From assembly GCA_017303455.1 (NCBI GenBank), contig JAFLBM010000030.1:1-42506 (forward strand): a stretch of 42,506 bases of DNA. The letters are read 5' to 3'. Under the pieces are notes generated by a model. It saw nothing but the letters and a program-made list of their open reading frames with translations, ran no database searches and had not been told where the DNA came from. The translations under genes were made by a program, and so were the position numbers. Positions 33,270 to 41,279 of this stretch are shown here, piece by piece; position 1 is the stretch's first letter, and each line of letters opens with the position of its first letter. The stretch is from Chitinophagales bacterium (GTDB lineage Bacteria; Bacteroidota; Bacteroidia; Chitinophagales; Chitinophagaceae).

Positions 33270-33348
33270 TGGTAAGGCAAGGTCATTTAAATCGAAAACC
33301 CGCCGTGGTGCGCTGTTCTTAAGGGAAGCGAGGCAGGTCTTATTGTCA

Positions 33349-33356
33349 CAAAAGTA
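33349..33356 (-). promoter_or_regulatory. -7 box of the Abi_2 gene
   Basis: TACTTTTG on the minus strand fits TAnnTTTG, about 80 bp upstream of the ATG. No good -33 TTG at the expected distance. The gene-free stretch 33270-33428 holds nothing else recognisable. Confidence 0.4.
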
Positions 33357-33428
33357 ATAGAAATATTGAGAAAAAAACCGTTTTTGCGAGAAATGCCGAA
33401 ATTTTCACAAACCATTGAGACAGACCCT

Positions 33429-33486
33429 CTGGAAGGATAAAGCCCCGGTGCAAAAAGTGAAACGACCGAAAGAGAAGATCAAATAA
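33429..33486 (+). repeat. Diverged duplicate of the second AlkA gene's 3' end
   Basis: These 58 bp match 32304-32361 at 50 positions. The reading frame, stop codon and most residues are kept (WKDKAPVQKVKRPKEKIK versus WKDNVPVQKVKRPKEKIR), and half the differences are synonymous. Homology begins abruptly at CTGGAAGGATAA. This is the pattern left when an element integrates into a gene's 3' end and supplies a replacement terminus. Confidence 0.8.
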
Positions 33487-33516
33487 TTAATTTGAAAAGG
33501 TATTCCGGTTATCCTC

Positions 33517-34101
33517 TTATAATTTATTGAGGCCTGCTTTTTCAAGAATATCAGTAATGAACACTGTGGCTTTTATTTCTTTTAAGGCAGCATATTGCTT
33601 CCGGTCCTGGTTAACTTCTTCAGCGATTGCATATTTAAGTTGCTCATACTGTATCCGGGCATCTTCGTGAGTGAGCAGGTAATCCCTGAACCGGAGATGC
33701 CGCTGCAGTTCTTCACTGTTGGCCGGGCAAACATAGAGGTGATGAGCGACCCCATCCAATACCTCCTGCACAGCCGCCGTGGGAGCTCTTTTAAAAACCT
33801 CCCGGCCGGGGATGCCCTGGTTGCCGTGATGATTGTACCCGATAGTTGCTAACCGGTCTTTTATTGTATCAAATGCTGTATGCTCCTGCATTACTATATC
33901 TATATCAATAATGGGCTTGGCCGCTAAGCCGGGAATGGCCGTGCTGCCGATATGTTCGATGGAAACCGGCAGATCAACTAATGCTGCCATGATTATTTTT
34001 TGTATGGCCTGGAATTCGCTGGCCCATTGTGGATTATATTCCTGGATTAACAGGGGTTGACTTTTTGCCACGGTTTGCCTTTGAACGCAGTAAATTATCA
34101 A
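33517..34101 (-). CDS. GrpB/UPF0157 family protein
   Basis: The protein is 194 residues from the ATG at 34101; a GTG at 34071 would give 184 residues and starts nearer the conserved domain. The GrpB-family nucleotidyltransferase-like core is IEHIGSTAIPGLAAKPIIDIDIV, followed by GREVFKR, HHLYVCPANSEELQRHLRFRDYL and a terminal YAALKEIK helix. GrpB-fold proteins have a metal-binding DxD-like pair but unknown substrates. The gene is alone, between the AlkA duplicate and the cassette block. Confidence 0.88.
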   Translation of the reverse strand: MIIYCVQRQTVAKSQPLLIQEYNPQWASEFQAIQKIIMAALVDLPVSIEHIGSTAIPGLAAKPIIDIDIVMQEHTAFDTIKDRLATIGYNHHGNQGIPGREVFKRAPTAAVQEVLDGVAHHLYVCPANSEELQRHLRFRDYLLTHEDARIQYEQLKYAIAEEVNQDRKQYAALKEIKATVFITDILEKAGLNKL

Positions 34102-34349
34102 TAAAACGGTCTGAAAACTAAAAAACTGAAAGGTAAGATTATGTAATTGGTTATTTTTTTACACAGTTCATTAAGAAATAAACTTGTCATAAGAGTTGCA
34201 GCAATGGTGAAAAGAGGAGAACCATATGTAGATAACTATGTGAGTAAAGCAGTTTGAGCAGAAAAAAAATATTTGGAAGAGTCATAGAAATCGCACCTGC
34301 TGACGCAAAACTGTTAGCAATTCGGGCTTCTTGGGTATCATAAATTAGT
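34102..34349. other. Gene-free stretch at the left border of the cassette block
   Basis: No convincing gene. The + strand GTTAGCAA at 34313-34320 resembles, allowing two G-U wobbles, the complement expected for the opening box GTTGGCAG (35042-35035) of the PH-domain cassette. A degenerate cassette end may lie here, but no complementary arms or inner block are visible. Confidence 0.3.
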
Positions 34350-34979
34350 CTATTCTTTTCTGTCATACTTTGTGTTATATCCTGGATTTGTTTCTGGACG
34401 CAAAGCATTTGGATAGTTAAAATCTGTTTTTATGTCAACAGAAATTTGTTTTACCTTTTTAAAAACTTCATATGGGCTTGAGATTGCTTCCCATCTGTCA
34501 TAAAGCTTAGTCGTTGTACCATCGTCCGTTTGTGTCCGCCCACTAAAGAATTTAATAGTCCCTACGTTAAATGCTCTTTCTATAAAATTTACTGTTACTT
34601 CAATGTCTGAAATTTTATCGTAATCTATACTTTTGAAATCTGTCCCAATAAAACCCGTACGCATCATAACCCTTTTGTTTGTATAAGCATAACTTGTATT
34701 ACCATAGGAAAGTATTTTGCGAAAAAACTCCCATAGAAAGAATACGATTGGCAGGGCGGCGAACCAAATTTGAAAGTTACCTGTTGTTCCGTCTTCGTTT
34801 TTCACATTTTTTGTCATTAAATAATAAATGCCTACGAAAATAAATGCTCCAATACCTAACCCAAACCCAGTAATTGTATAAGGAATAAATTTTGGTTTGT
34901 CTGTCCATAAAATATCTTCGTCATCATCTTTAACACTGTCAAAATGCGGGAGTAAGTTTTTGTCAAAAGTCGAACTCAT
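34350..34979 (-). CDS. Membrane protein with bacterial PH (bPH2) domain
   Basis: The 209-residue protein has two membrane segments (about residues 33-56 and 72-90) and then a bacterial pleckstrin-homology domain (about 92-175). The typical run TSYAYTNKRVMMRTGFIG and the IDYDKISDIEV strand are visible. Such proteins are membrane-associated with unknown ligands. It is the leftmost gene of the cassette block. Its ATG lies 63 bp after the GTT boundary, longer than the other cassettes. A 23-codon open frame, ending in KPNYEFDF and overlapping the start codon, fills that gap and could be a gene remnant. Confidence 0.78.
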   Translation of the reverse strand: MSSTFDKNLLPHFDSVKDDDEDILWTDKPKFIPYTITGFGLGIGAFIFVGIYYLMTKNVKNEDGTTGNFQIWFAALPIVFFLWEFFRKILSYGNTSYAYTNKRVMMRTGFIGTDFKSIDYDKISDIEVTVNFIERAFNVGTIKFFSGRTQTDDGTTTKLYDRWEAISSPYEVFKKVKQISVDIKTDFNYPNALRPETNPGYNTKYDRKE

Positions 34980-35034
34980 AATTTGGTTTTATTTTCTCTA
35001 CAAGTGTTTTGATTTGAGGGTCATCATAGCCTGA

Positions 35035-35232
35035 CTGCCAACGTCGGCGGCTTTGGGCTGGTGTGGAATTTTCCAACTGTGCGCCCGGAACCGCAGCTGA
35101 TTAAAGATATGAAGATGATATTAAATTCAAAAGTTCATCTGTGATTGTTCAGCCGGAACAGCAGTTGAGTAGTGAACTGAAGATTGGATTTCCATTCTTC
35201 AGCCCATATATCAGAAAATCGCCTGTTGTAGG
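35035..35232. other. attC-like recombination site A
   Basis: Opens with CTGCCAAC (35035-35042) and ends at GTTGTAGGC (35224-35232), which is the exact complement of the opening box of site B. Inner block GCTGATTAAAGATATGAAGA (from 35096) matches the other sites. The right arm is degraded and lies inside the 3' end of the TPR gene. Length about 198 bp. Confidence 0.65.
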
Positions 35233-36108
35233 CTGGCCTTCATTACAGATGATATAGTTGTATGCTGGTGAGTCCATAAATTCTTTTACCAACGTATCTT
35301 TCGAAAAGTAACTAGGAACTTCTCCTTTTTTGTAAACTTGACAAGCACCTCCCGGGTCTAAATTTATTTTTGTGTTTGCAAATGTTATAAAACAGTCAAC
35401 GGAAAACATAATGATCTTGCGGTTGTCATCATAAGTTGGATTGTAAATAACGCTATTAATTGCTTTTTGTAATTCTGTTCTTGCATTTATTCTGCCATAG
35501 ACTTCAATAACGGTATTTACGAAGTATTGTGTCATTTCTTCATACAGTAAAGAGTCAAGATAAACATCCTCTCTGGGTCTGAAGATTACTGGGGCAAGTT
35601 GACTTATTGCACTGTCTTTCATATTAAGCCCGTAGTAACATTGAGACTTTCTGTAGGCAAATGTTAACCTGCTCTCATAACCACCATGGAGTCCCTGGCA
35701 CACCCTTCTAAGCGGTCGATATTTTGTTTTTGTGTAATCTAAAAATGTTAAAGCATCCCGGAACTGTTTACGATTATAATAAATGTTTGATAAAGCATAG
35801 CAAGCAGTTGTCTGAAATGATCCTAATGAGTCCAGATTTCTGTCGAGAGACAAGCATCGCAAATAAAATGATTCAGCAGTAGTAATGTCACCCGACTTCA
35901 AGTAGCAGCTAGCAATTTGGTTATTTATATATGTCGGACTTACGTTAGGGAATTGTTGGTTTAATTGGCGATAATAAAATAGTGAAGAATCAAACTGCTT
36001 TTTGTTTAGATAAAAGTCAAACGCCTTATTCCACAGGTGGCTAGGCGAACTCTGGGCAAAAGTGAAATTCGCCGTCAAGAAAGTTAATATGGTAAGAAAG
36101 AGTCTCAT
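35149..36108 (-). CDS. Secreted TPR-like protein
   Basis: The 319-residue protein has a signal peptide (MRLFLTILTFLTANFTFAQ). Tetratricopeptide-like helices follow (about residues 25-170: FDFYLNKKQFDSSLFYYRQL, INNQIASCYLKSGDITTAES, TACYALSNIYYNRKQFRDAL). A C-terminal half of about 150 residues has no recognised family. The ATG is 16 bp after the GTT boundary of its cassette. The last 28 codons are inside site A, so the C-terminal end may be encoded by the recombination site and may have changed by cassette exchange. Possible function: partner binding in the envelope; not assignable. Confidence 0.72.
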   Translation of the reverse strand: MRLFLTILTFLTANFTFAQSSPSHLWNKAFDFYLNKKQFDSSLFYYRQLNQQFPNVSPTYINNQIASCYLKSGDITTAESFYLRCLSLDRNLDSLGSFQTTACYALSNIYYNRKQFRDALTFLDYTKTKYRPLRRVCQGLHGGYESRLTFAYRKSQCYYGLNMKDSAISQLAPVIFRPREDVYLDSLLYEEMTQYFVNTVIEVYGRINARTELQKAINSVIYNPTYDDNRKIIMFSVDCFITFANTKINLDPGGACQVYKKGEVPSYFSKDTLVKEFMDSPAYNYIICNEGQPTTGDFLIYGLKNGNPIFSSLLNCCSG

Positions 36109-36115
36109 TGGGCTT

Positions 36116-36310
36116 GCCTACAACGGCCAGAGCTTGCTGCTGTGCTGGTATTTTATAATGTCCAGCCCGGAGCCGCAGCCGATTGAAAAACTGATGATGA
36201 AGATAACAACAAAAGCTGATAGAATTCCGTCAGCTGGATATGGGCTGATAGCGATATGAAGTTGAGAATATATTCGTCTGCCAGCATAGCCAAAACTCCA
36301 TGTTATCGGC
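36116..36310. other. attC-like recombination site B
   Basis: GCCTACAAC (36116-36124) to GTTATCGGC (36302-36310), 195 bp. Terminal arms pair imperfectly: GCTGCTGTGCTGG near the left with CCAGCATAGC near the right. Inner block GCCGATTGAAAAACTGATG. The GTT box equals the complement of the opening box of site C. Confidence 0.8.
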
Positions 36311-37238
36311 TTGCTTTCTTCTTCGTACCACTTGTTTTTTTCTTCTCTTTAGCGATTTGCTTTTTGAGAATTTGAAGCTCTTTGTTCACTTCAATCAGTC
36401 GTTCCTCTCGTATATTGTCAAAGTACTTGGTGAACCAGGTCTTAAATGATTCAAATTTTTCAGGTGTCCCAAAATCAGAAAGTGGAACTGTCCACAGAAT
36501 ACCATGTCTGGCAAAGTAAACTCCAATTTTTTTAATCTGTGTCCCCTCATGTTCATTGTTAACGCCACCAATCAATGATAAGATGTAGTAGCCAATAAGT
36601 TGGTTTAAATATTCCCTTTCAAGTTTTAGATGCTTTGTAACTTTTATGTCAATTAAAGTGTCGTCCAAAATTATATCTGCGTCCGCACCGCCAACCATTA
36701 AAGAGCCTTTACCAAATGTCGGGTTGAGGAAACATCGGTCATTAAACTTGAAGTCAGAAATATTTATTGTTGCATGTAAGTTCTTTAAATCTGTAATGTC
36801 GTGACCACTTTCTATAAACATATCTGGCGCAATCATTCCGCTTCTTATGTATAGGTCAAGCTTTGCCAAAAAGAGAGTGTCAGCAAGAAATTGTTTGGTG
36901 ATTTTTCCATTTTTCAAATACTTGTCGTGATTGGTCTTGACTCTGTTATATCTTTCATTGAAAGCTGATTGTTCAATTCCAATAAAAGACTTTTCAAGTC
37001 GCTTAGATGAGATGTCAGCTACCCACTGTCCACCGTGAACTTGTTTGTCCTTGTTGTGATGTTGAATAGTAAACCGCAAAACATAATCAAAAGCAGTCCC
37101 GATGATGCCATAATTTTTTGTCAATGGCGGGGCTTTGATGTCATTTTTAAAATTGAAAGGTGGCCGCAAAAATTCTTCACGGAATTTTTGTCTTATATCA
37201 GGATGGTCAGGGTCGGTGAGATAGGATGTTAGGCTCAT
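36303..37238 (-). CDS. RecB-like PD-(D/E)XK nuclease domain protein (cassette gene)
   Basis: The 311-residue protein contains the nuclease core GGADADIILDDTLIDIKVTK (about residues 182-201), with the Asp and DxK catalytic pair. Some 14 residues later comes QLIGYYIL, which fits the RecB/Cas4-family QxxxY motif. The C-terminal 35 residues are a Lys/Glu-rich helix. Function in nucleic-acid cleavage, probably defence, is inferred; the substrate is unknown. Its ATG is 29 bp from GTT and its TAA stop is part of the terminal box CGATAAC of its own recombination site, as in compact integron cassettes. The gene is AT-rich relative to the core genes. Confidence 0.7.
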   Translation of the reverse strand: MSLTSYLTDPDHPDIRQKFREEFLRPPFNFKNDIKAPPLTKNYGIIGTAFDYVLRFTIQHHNKDKQVHGGQWVADISSKRLEKSFIGIEQSAFNERYNRVKTNHDKYLKNGKITKQFLADTLFLAKLDLYIRSGMIAPDMFIESGHDITDLKNLHATINISDFKFNDRCFLNPTFGKGSLMVGGADADIILDDTLIDIKVTKHLKLEREYLNQLIGYYILSLIGGVNNEHEGTQIKKIGVYFARHGILWTVPLSDFGTPEKFESFKTWFTKYFDNIREERLIEVNKELQILKKQIAKEKKKTSGTKKKASR

Positions 37239-37258
37239 TAGGATGATGGTTTAAGCTT

Positions 37259-37453
37259 GCCGATAACGGGCAGGGCTTTATGCAGGTTGGGAATTAGTAT
37301 TCCGTCTGCCGATAACCGCTGCTGATTGAAAATATGTTGGTGAAGTTAAGTACAAAAGCTGATAGATATTCGTCGGCCGGAACTGAAGCTGGGATTTGCA
37401 ATGGCTGATGTTACAAGGTCAAGCCCAACTTGCATAAAACTCAATGTTAGGCG
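37259..37453. other. attC-like recombination site C
   Basis: GCCGATAAC (37259-37267) to GTTAGGCG (37446-37453), 195 bp. Arms: GGGCTTTATGCAGGTTGGG on the left and CCCAACTTGCATAAAACTC on the right, a strong pairing. Inner block GCTGATTGAAAATATGTTGG. The GTT box is the complement of the opening box of site D. Confidence 0.85.
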
Positions 37454-38319
37454 TTGGCTATCTTTCTCCATCTTGTCAGTTTTTTCCATTTTGGTTCAAG
37501 TCTCGTCCCTTTTATACCGTCGTCAATATTTGAAAGTCCACGAACCATAACATAGATACCGCCAACAATTTGAATTATTTCTACAATACCAATGGTGTCA
37601 TAGTCAAAACCTTTTTCGGTAAACACTCTAGTTGATACATAAAAACCAAACAAAAATTCAAGTGCTCCGTAAAACATTCGGTAGTTTGTCCGAAATAAAA
37701 AGAATACAATCCCAGAAATAAATACAAGTATAAGAGTACCCCAAATATTAAGTGTTTGATAAAGGAATTGGAAATTAGTTTTAACTAAAATGGTCAAAAC
37801 TGTGATTATTATTCCTGATATTAGTCCATAAATAAACTTTCTATTTTGATATTGATTTATTTTTTCATTTTTCTTAAGGTCTTCAAGAGCTGTAGTCTTA
37901 AACACAGTGATTGTATTTAAGAACTGAAATAGGTCATAAGTTTTTAGTCCAAACCTTTCCGAAATAACTCTTAAGGCTCTATCATTTGTAACAAGAATAA
38001 CATTTTTTCTTTCCTTTTGAATTTCAGAGGTCAGTTGTAGTAGCTGTAAATCAACATAGGAAAGTTTTTGTTGTTCGTTTTTTGAAAACGTCTCTTCCGA
38101 TACAACAACCTCTCTTTCGTCAACGAGTACAAAATCTTTATATTCGGCTTGTTCTAAAATCTCCCAAAGGCGTCCAACTGCTCCTCCTAATTTAGATGAG
38201 ACCTTATCGAGCTCTGCAAAAAGGAATCTTGGTATAATAATTTTATAGTTCGGACTCCAACGTGTAAGAACTCCTGGGTCTCTAATAATAATATTTGTAT
38301 CTAGAATGAAATATTGCAT
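37447..38319 (-). CDS. PIN-domain protein with C-terminal membrane region (cassette gene)
   Basis: The 290-residue protein starts with a PIN RNase domain (about 1-140). The acidic site residues are Asp7 in ILDTNIII, a Glu in LFAELDKV, the Asp in LSYVDLQLLQ and the Asp in VTNDRALR. The C-terminal half has about four membrane segments (LISGIIITVLTILV, LILVFISGIVFFLF and two shorter). A membrane-anchored PIN nuclease suggests an RNA-cleaving effector that may respond at the membrane (inference). It is the last gene of a three-gene cassette, 25 bp after the HEPN-like gene; its TAA stop lies inside the cassette end box CCTAAC. Confidence 0.82.
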   Translation of the reverse strand: MQYFILDTNIIIRDPGVLTRWSPNYKIIIPRFLFAELDKVSSKLGGAVGRLWEILEQAEYKDFVLVDEREVVVSEETFSKNEQQKLSYVDLQLLQLTSEIQKERKNVILVTNDRALRVISERFGLKTYDLFQFLNTITVFKTTALEDLKKNEKINQYQNRKFIYGLISGIIITVLTILVKTNFQFLYQTLNIWGTLILVFISGIVFFLFRTNYRMFYGALEFLFGFYVSTRVFTEKGFDYDTIGIVEIIQIVGGIYVMVRGLSNIDDGIKGTRLEPKWKKLTRWRKIANA

Positions 38320-38344
38320 TGGCGGGTCTACTTACATTAGGGAT

Positions 38345-39148
38345 TTATGTGGCAGTATTTTTTATTTTTAAAATTAGTCTAACCAAAATGCAAGTTGTAT
38401 AAAGATATGCTTCAACTTCAGACTCGTTAAAATGATGCCGCTTGGTACTTGCATGCCGACCATATTCATTGCCATAGTCAATATAGTTGGCTAGTATTTT
38501 TTTCCAATGGTCTGATAGACCACTTGCTTTGATTATTTCACTTTTATTATCAATTAGTGTCCTATTGTTCTTTAAAATTTGTCTTGCTAATCCTTCGATA
38601 CACCTATATGAAAACTCAATTACTCCATATTTTGTCCCTGACCTGTAGTTGTCCAACGCTGTCTTTAAGTCCTTATCTTCATCAGGATAACTTTTTAATA
38701 GTGTTAAAGAATGGCCAATCAATTCTTTATCGAGCAATTCTTCACCCTTGGGGAAAAACATTCCAGATTTATATGTTATTCCGATGTCTGTTGTTGATAA
38801 GTCAAAAAAACCTTCGATTGTTTCGTCAATAATTTGTACCATCTGATGGTTTGTTGAATAATACTTTCGGACTATTGCAATGATTTTGAGCATTCCTAAA
38901 AAATCATCCGGCAGTAATTCATGAAGGTCGGGTACATATGTTCGAAGAAAAGAGCTATTCTCAACTATATGCCTTGGATTTAAGCCTAACTGTAAACACA
39001 CAGTGTCAAATAAAGCCCGGTAATCTTCTTGTGATAATGCCTTTTGCCTTATTTCTTGTAAAAAATGACTACACCTATTATAGAAAGCATTCTTTTCACT
39101 TTCAATAGATGATGATAGTCCGAAGTTTTTATTAAAATCTTTAAGCAT
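38345..39148 (-). CDS. HEPN-like abortive-infection C-terminal domain protein (cassette gene)
   Basis: The 267-residue all-helical protein has no membrane segment. The C-terminal ~90 residues show the arrangement of Abi-type/HEPN domains: YGVIEFSYRCIEGLARQIL, then GNEYGRHASTKRHHFNESEV, where R and H lie in an RxxxxxxH-like motif, then a hydrophobic closing helix. The N-terminal part is unassigned. Role as RNase or regulator in phage defence is inferred. It starts one base after the stop of the DUF4365 gene and ends 25 bp before the PIN gene, so the three form one operon. Confidence 0.6.
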   Translation of the reverse strand: MLKDFNKNFGLSSSIESEKNAFYNRCSHFLQEIRQKALSQEDYRALFDTVCLQLGLNPRHIVENSSFLRTYVPDLHELLPDDFLGMLKIIAIVRKYYSTNHQMVQIIDETIEGFFDLSTTDIGITYKSGMFFPKGEELLDKELIGHSLTLLKSYPDEDKDLKTALDNYRSGTKYGVIEFSYRCIEGLARQILKNNRTLIDNKSEIIKASGLSDHWKKILANYIDYGNEYGRHASTKRHHFNESEVEAYLYTTCILVRLILKIKNTAT

Positions 39149-39149
39149 C

Positions 39150-39635
39150 CTATTTCTTTGGTCTTACCGCTTTTATTTTTTTGTGAGTAATATCTCTAAC
39201 ATAATTTACAATATCATTTTCCCAATTGATTGTTGATGTCCTATTCTGTCTTGGAATGTAAACAGTAAATTCTTTTTGTTCAGCAGAATTTGGTGGCGTC
39301 ACATCTTTAAGGAGAATCCAATACGCTTCATTTTCTGACTCAATAAATTTGACAAGCATTACAACACGAATATTGTCCCATAAATAGTTATAAGTTGATG
39401 TGTTTAATTGAATCCTCTCGTTATTGTTTATGCTATTACTTTCTGCGGAAGCTTTTAATTGTACTATTAAGTCGAGACCACGCATTTGTCCTTGTTCACT
39501 GATTTCAATATTTAAATCCTGTCCATAGTCAGCCGCAGGTTTTGTCACAGTCCAACCTTGAGGTAAGCTGTGTCTGAAATGAGATTCAGATTTCTGTTCT
39601 AATGTATGGTTATTATGTCGTGATGGATACTGCAT
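39150..39635 (-). CDS. DUF4365 nuclease-like protein (cassette gene)
   Basis: The 161-residue protein matches DUF4365, a PD-(D/E)XK-like family often found in defence islands. Evidence: GWTVTKPAADYGQDLNIEI, where the Asp is the first acidic ligand, then LDLIVQLKAS, carrying the ExK-equivalent QLK, and a later YNYLWDNIRVVMLVKFI. Replacement of the usual D/E by Gln in QLK is common in this family. It is the first gene of a three-gene cassette, starting about 25 bp after GTT. Confidence 0.75.
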   Translation of the reverse strand: MQYPSRHNNHTLEQKSESHFRHSLPQGWTVTKPAADYGQDLNIEISEQGQMRGLDLIVQLKASAESNSINNNERIQLNTSTYNYLWDNIRVVMLVKFIESENEAYWILLKDVTPPNSAEQKEFTVYIPRQNRTSTINWENDIVNYVRDITHKKIKAVRPKK

Positions 39636-39652
39636 AAAGTGAATTTAGCTAA

Positions 39653-39843
39653 CGCCTAACGGGCAGGTATTGCCAATGGTGGGGATTTTATATTCGCCCG
39701 CCCGGAACAACTGCTGATTGAAAATATTTTGATGAAGTTAAGATTAAATGTTCAGCGTTGTTTGTCCCGCCCGAACTGAAGCTTGGATAAGCACTGCTGC
39801 TGATTGTACTTCCGTCCAGCCCCACTATTGGCAAGCCCCTATG
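39653..39843. other. attC-like recombination site D, split by the IS110 element
   Basis: CGCCTAAC (39653-39660) starts the site. Arms are TTGCCAATGGTGGGG (left) and CCCCACTATTGGCAAGCCCC (right), with inner block GCTGATTGAAAATATTTTGA. It stops at TATG (39840-39843), where GTT is expected; GTT with TAGCTGTA resumes at 41428 after the IS. 191 bp to the insertion point, like the intact sites. Confidence 0.85.
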
Positions 39844-39854
39844 CAATATAAAAA

Positions 39855-39932
39855 GGCGTTTAGAGGGGAGTAGTCATCAAATTAAATTTGAGCTACAAAA
39901 TAGAATTGTAAACTATTAAAACTCTAAACGCC
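39855..39932 (+). promoter_or_regulatory. Inverted repeat ending at the transposase start codon
   Basis: GGCGTTTAGAG (39855-39865) and CTCTAAACGCC (39922-39932) are an exact 11-bp inverted repeat ending immediately before the ATG. In a long read-through transcript it could occlude the ribosome site. Confidence 0.6.
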
Positions 39933-41003
39933 ATGACTAAAGTTACAGCAAGTTTTAGAAACCACACAGTAAGTGTTGGCTTGGATGTACACAAACGCAG
40001 CTGGAATGCCTCTATTTATTTAAACGAACAATATGTTCGTAATATTCATCAGCCGGCATCGGCGGCGGCCTTGTATCAGTATCTGCAAAATAATTATCCG
40101 GGGGCTTATTATAAATGTGCCTATGAGTGTGGCAAATTTGGTTATTGGATACAGCGTCAGCTCAGTTCATTGGGCATTGAATGTATCGCCATCAACCCTG
40201 CGGATATACCCAGTACGCATAAAGATGAAGTATATAAAACCGATAGCCGGGATGCGAGGGGCATCGGTATAGCGTTGGTAAAAGGTCAGCTAAAACCCAT
40301 CTATGTGCCCGGCGAAGAACAGGAGGCAGATCGCCATTTGGTAAGACAACGTAAAAAGATCTGGCGTGATTTGGTGCGATGTAAAAACCGCATCAAAGGT
40401 TTCCTGGATTATAAAGGCATTGAAGTGCCTGCACAATATGATAATGCCAACTGGAGCCGCAACTTCATCACCTGGCTGTCGAAACTGGAATTTGAGCACA
40501 GCAGTAATCGTGTAACGTTAGATTATCAGCTGGCAGAAATGGAGTTATTGCGAAAGGAACTATTAAGTATCAGCAACGCCATCAGAAAACTGATGCGGAG
40601 TAAAAAGTATAACCGTTTATATTATTTATTAAGAAGTGTAACGGGCATAGGTCCATTAACAGCGGCTTCGTTGCTCACCGAGATCGGGGATATGAAGCGG
40701 TTCCGCAATTTTTATCACCTTAATAGCTTTATCGGGTTGCTGCCGATGGAGCACAGCAGTGGCGAAAAAGAACTGAAGGGAAGGATAACCGTGAGAAAAC
40801 ACCGGCAGCTGAGAAGCGATTTGGTAGAATGTGCCTGGACAGCCAAACGAACCGATCCTGCATTGGCCTTATACTACAGTGAGCAAATCAAAAGAGGGAA
40901 GAACGGAAAAGCGGCCATTGTAAAAGTAGCCAGGAAGTTATTAAGCAGGATACGCTATGCATGGCTGAGTGGCGAGCCTTATCAACCGGCAATAGTAAAA
41001 TAA
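39933..41003 (+). CDS. IS110 family transposase (DEDD recombinase)
   Basis: The 356-residue protein has an N-terminal RuvC-like DEDD domain: GLDVHKRSWNASIY (first Asp), AYECGKFG (Glu) and KTDSRDARGI (Asp pair). A C-terminal Tnp_20 domain (about 215-330) has SVTGIGPLTAASLLTEIGD and a catalytic Ser in MEHSSGEKELKG. IS110 proteins use an RNA from their own end to recognise donor and target. The only plus-strand gene in this block, it has codon use closer to core genes than its AT-rich surroundings do. Confidence 0.93.
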   Translation: MTKVTASFRNHTVSVGLDVHKRSWNASIYLNEQYVRNIHQPASAAALYQYLQNNYPGAYYKCAYECGKFGYWIQRQLSSLGIECIAINPADIPSTHKDEVYKTDSRDARGIGIALVKGQLKPIYVPGEEQEADRHLVRQRKKIWRDLVRCKNRIKGFLDYKGIEVPAQYDNANWSRNFITWLSKLEFEHSSNRVTLDYQLAEMELLRKELLSISNAIRKLMRSKKYNRLYYLLRSVTGIGPLTAASLLTEIGDMKRFRNFYHLNSFIGLLPMEHSSGEKELKGRITVRKHRQLRSDLVECAWTAKRTDPALALYYSEQIKRGKNGKAAIVKVARKLLSRIRYAWLSGEPYQPAIVK

Positions 41004-41056
41004 AGGATGAAACAATTATATAAAGCAAAGTTCATTACCTGAATGAATTAGATAAC

Positions 41057-41140
41057 ACAACCGGACTACAAAACATGGGTTGTCATCGTGAAATAATCAA
41101 ACAGCGAAGCCTTGACTTCGGCAAGACTGTAGCCGGTTGT
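41057..41140 (+). ncRNA. Candidate bridge RNA segment in the IS right end
   Basis: A long stem (ACAACCGG, bulged A, CTACA at 41057-41070 paired with TGTAG, CCGGTTGT at 41128-41140) encloses a small hairpin CGAAG/CTTCG (41105-41120). The internal loop contains AACATGGG (41072-41079), which is complementary to CCCATGTT, the right-end consensus of the attC-like sites (seen at 41423-41430 and in site F). Position and content fit a target-guide loop. The rest of 41141-41420 has no gene. Confidence 0.45.
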
Positions 41141-41279
41141 TCTTAATTATTTATTTAATCACAGGAGCTTGTAGTCACCGCCAGGGTGGTCTACTCATAG
41201 GATGCTGGTAATGGATAATTGCAGTCTGCGATAGCAGGAGAAAAACTCTTGTGTAATTGCGGGGAGTAAAATAATTTTG

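Noticed and set aside
34187..34408. 73-codon minus-strand frame overlapping the PH-domain gene's end
   Set aside because: Overlaps a better-supported gene in another frame and has no recognisable domain; probably chance.
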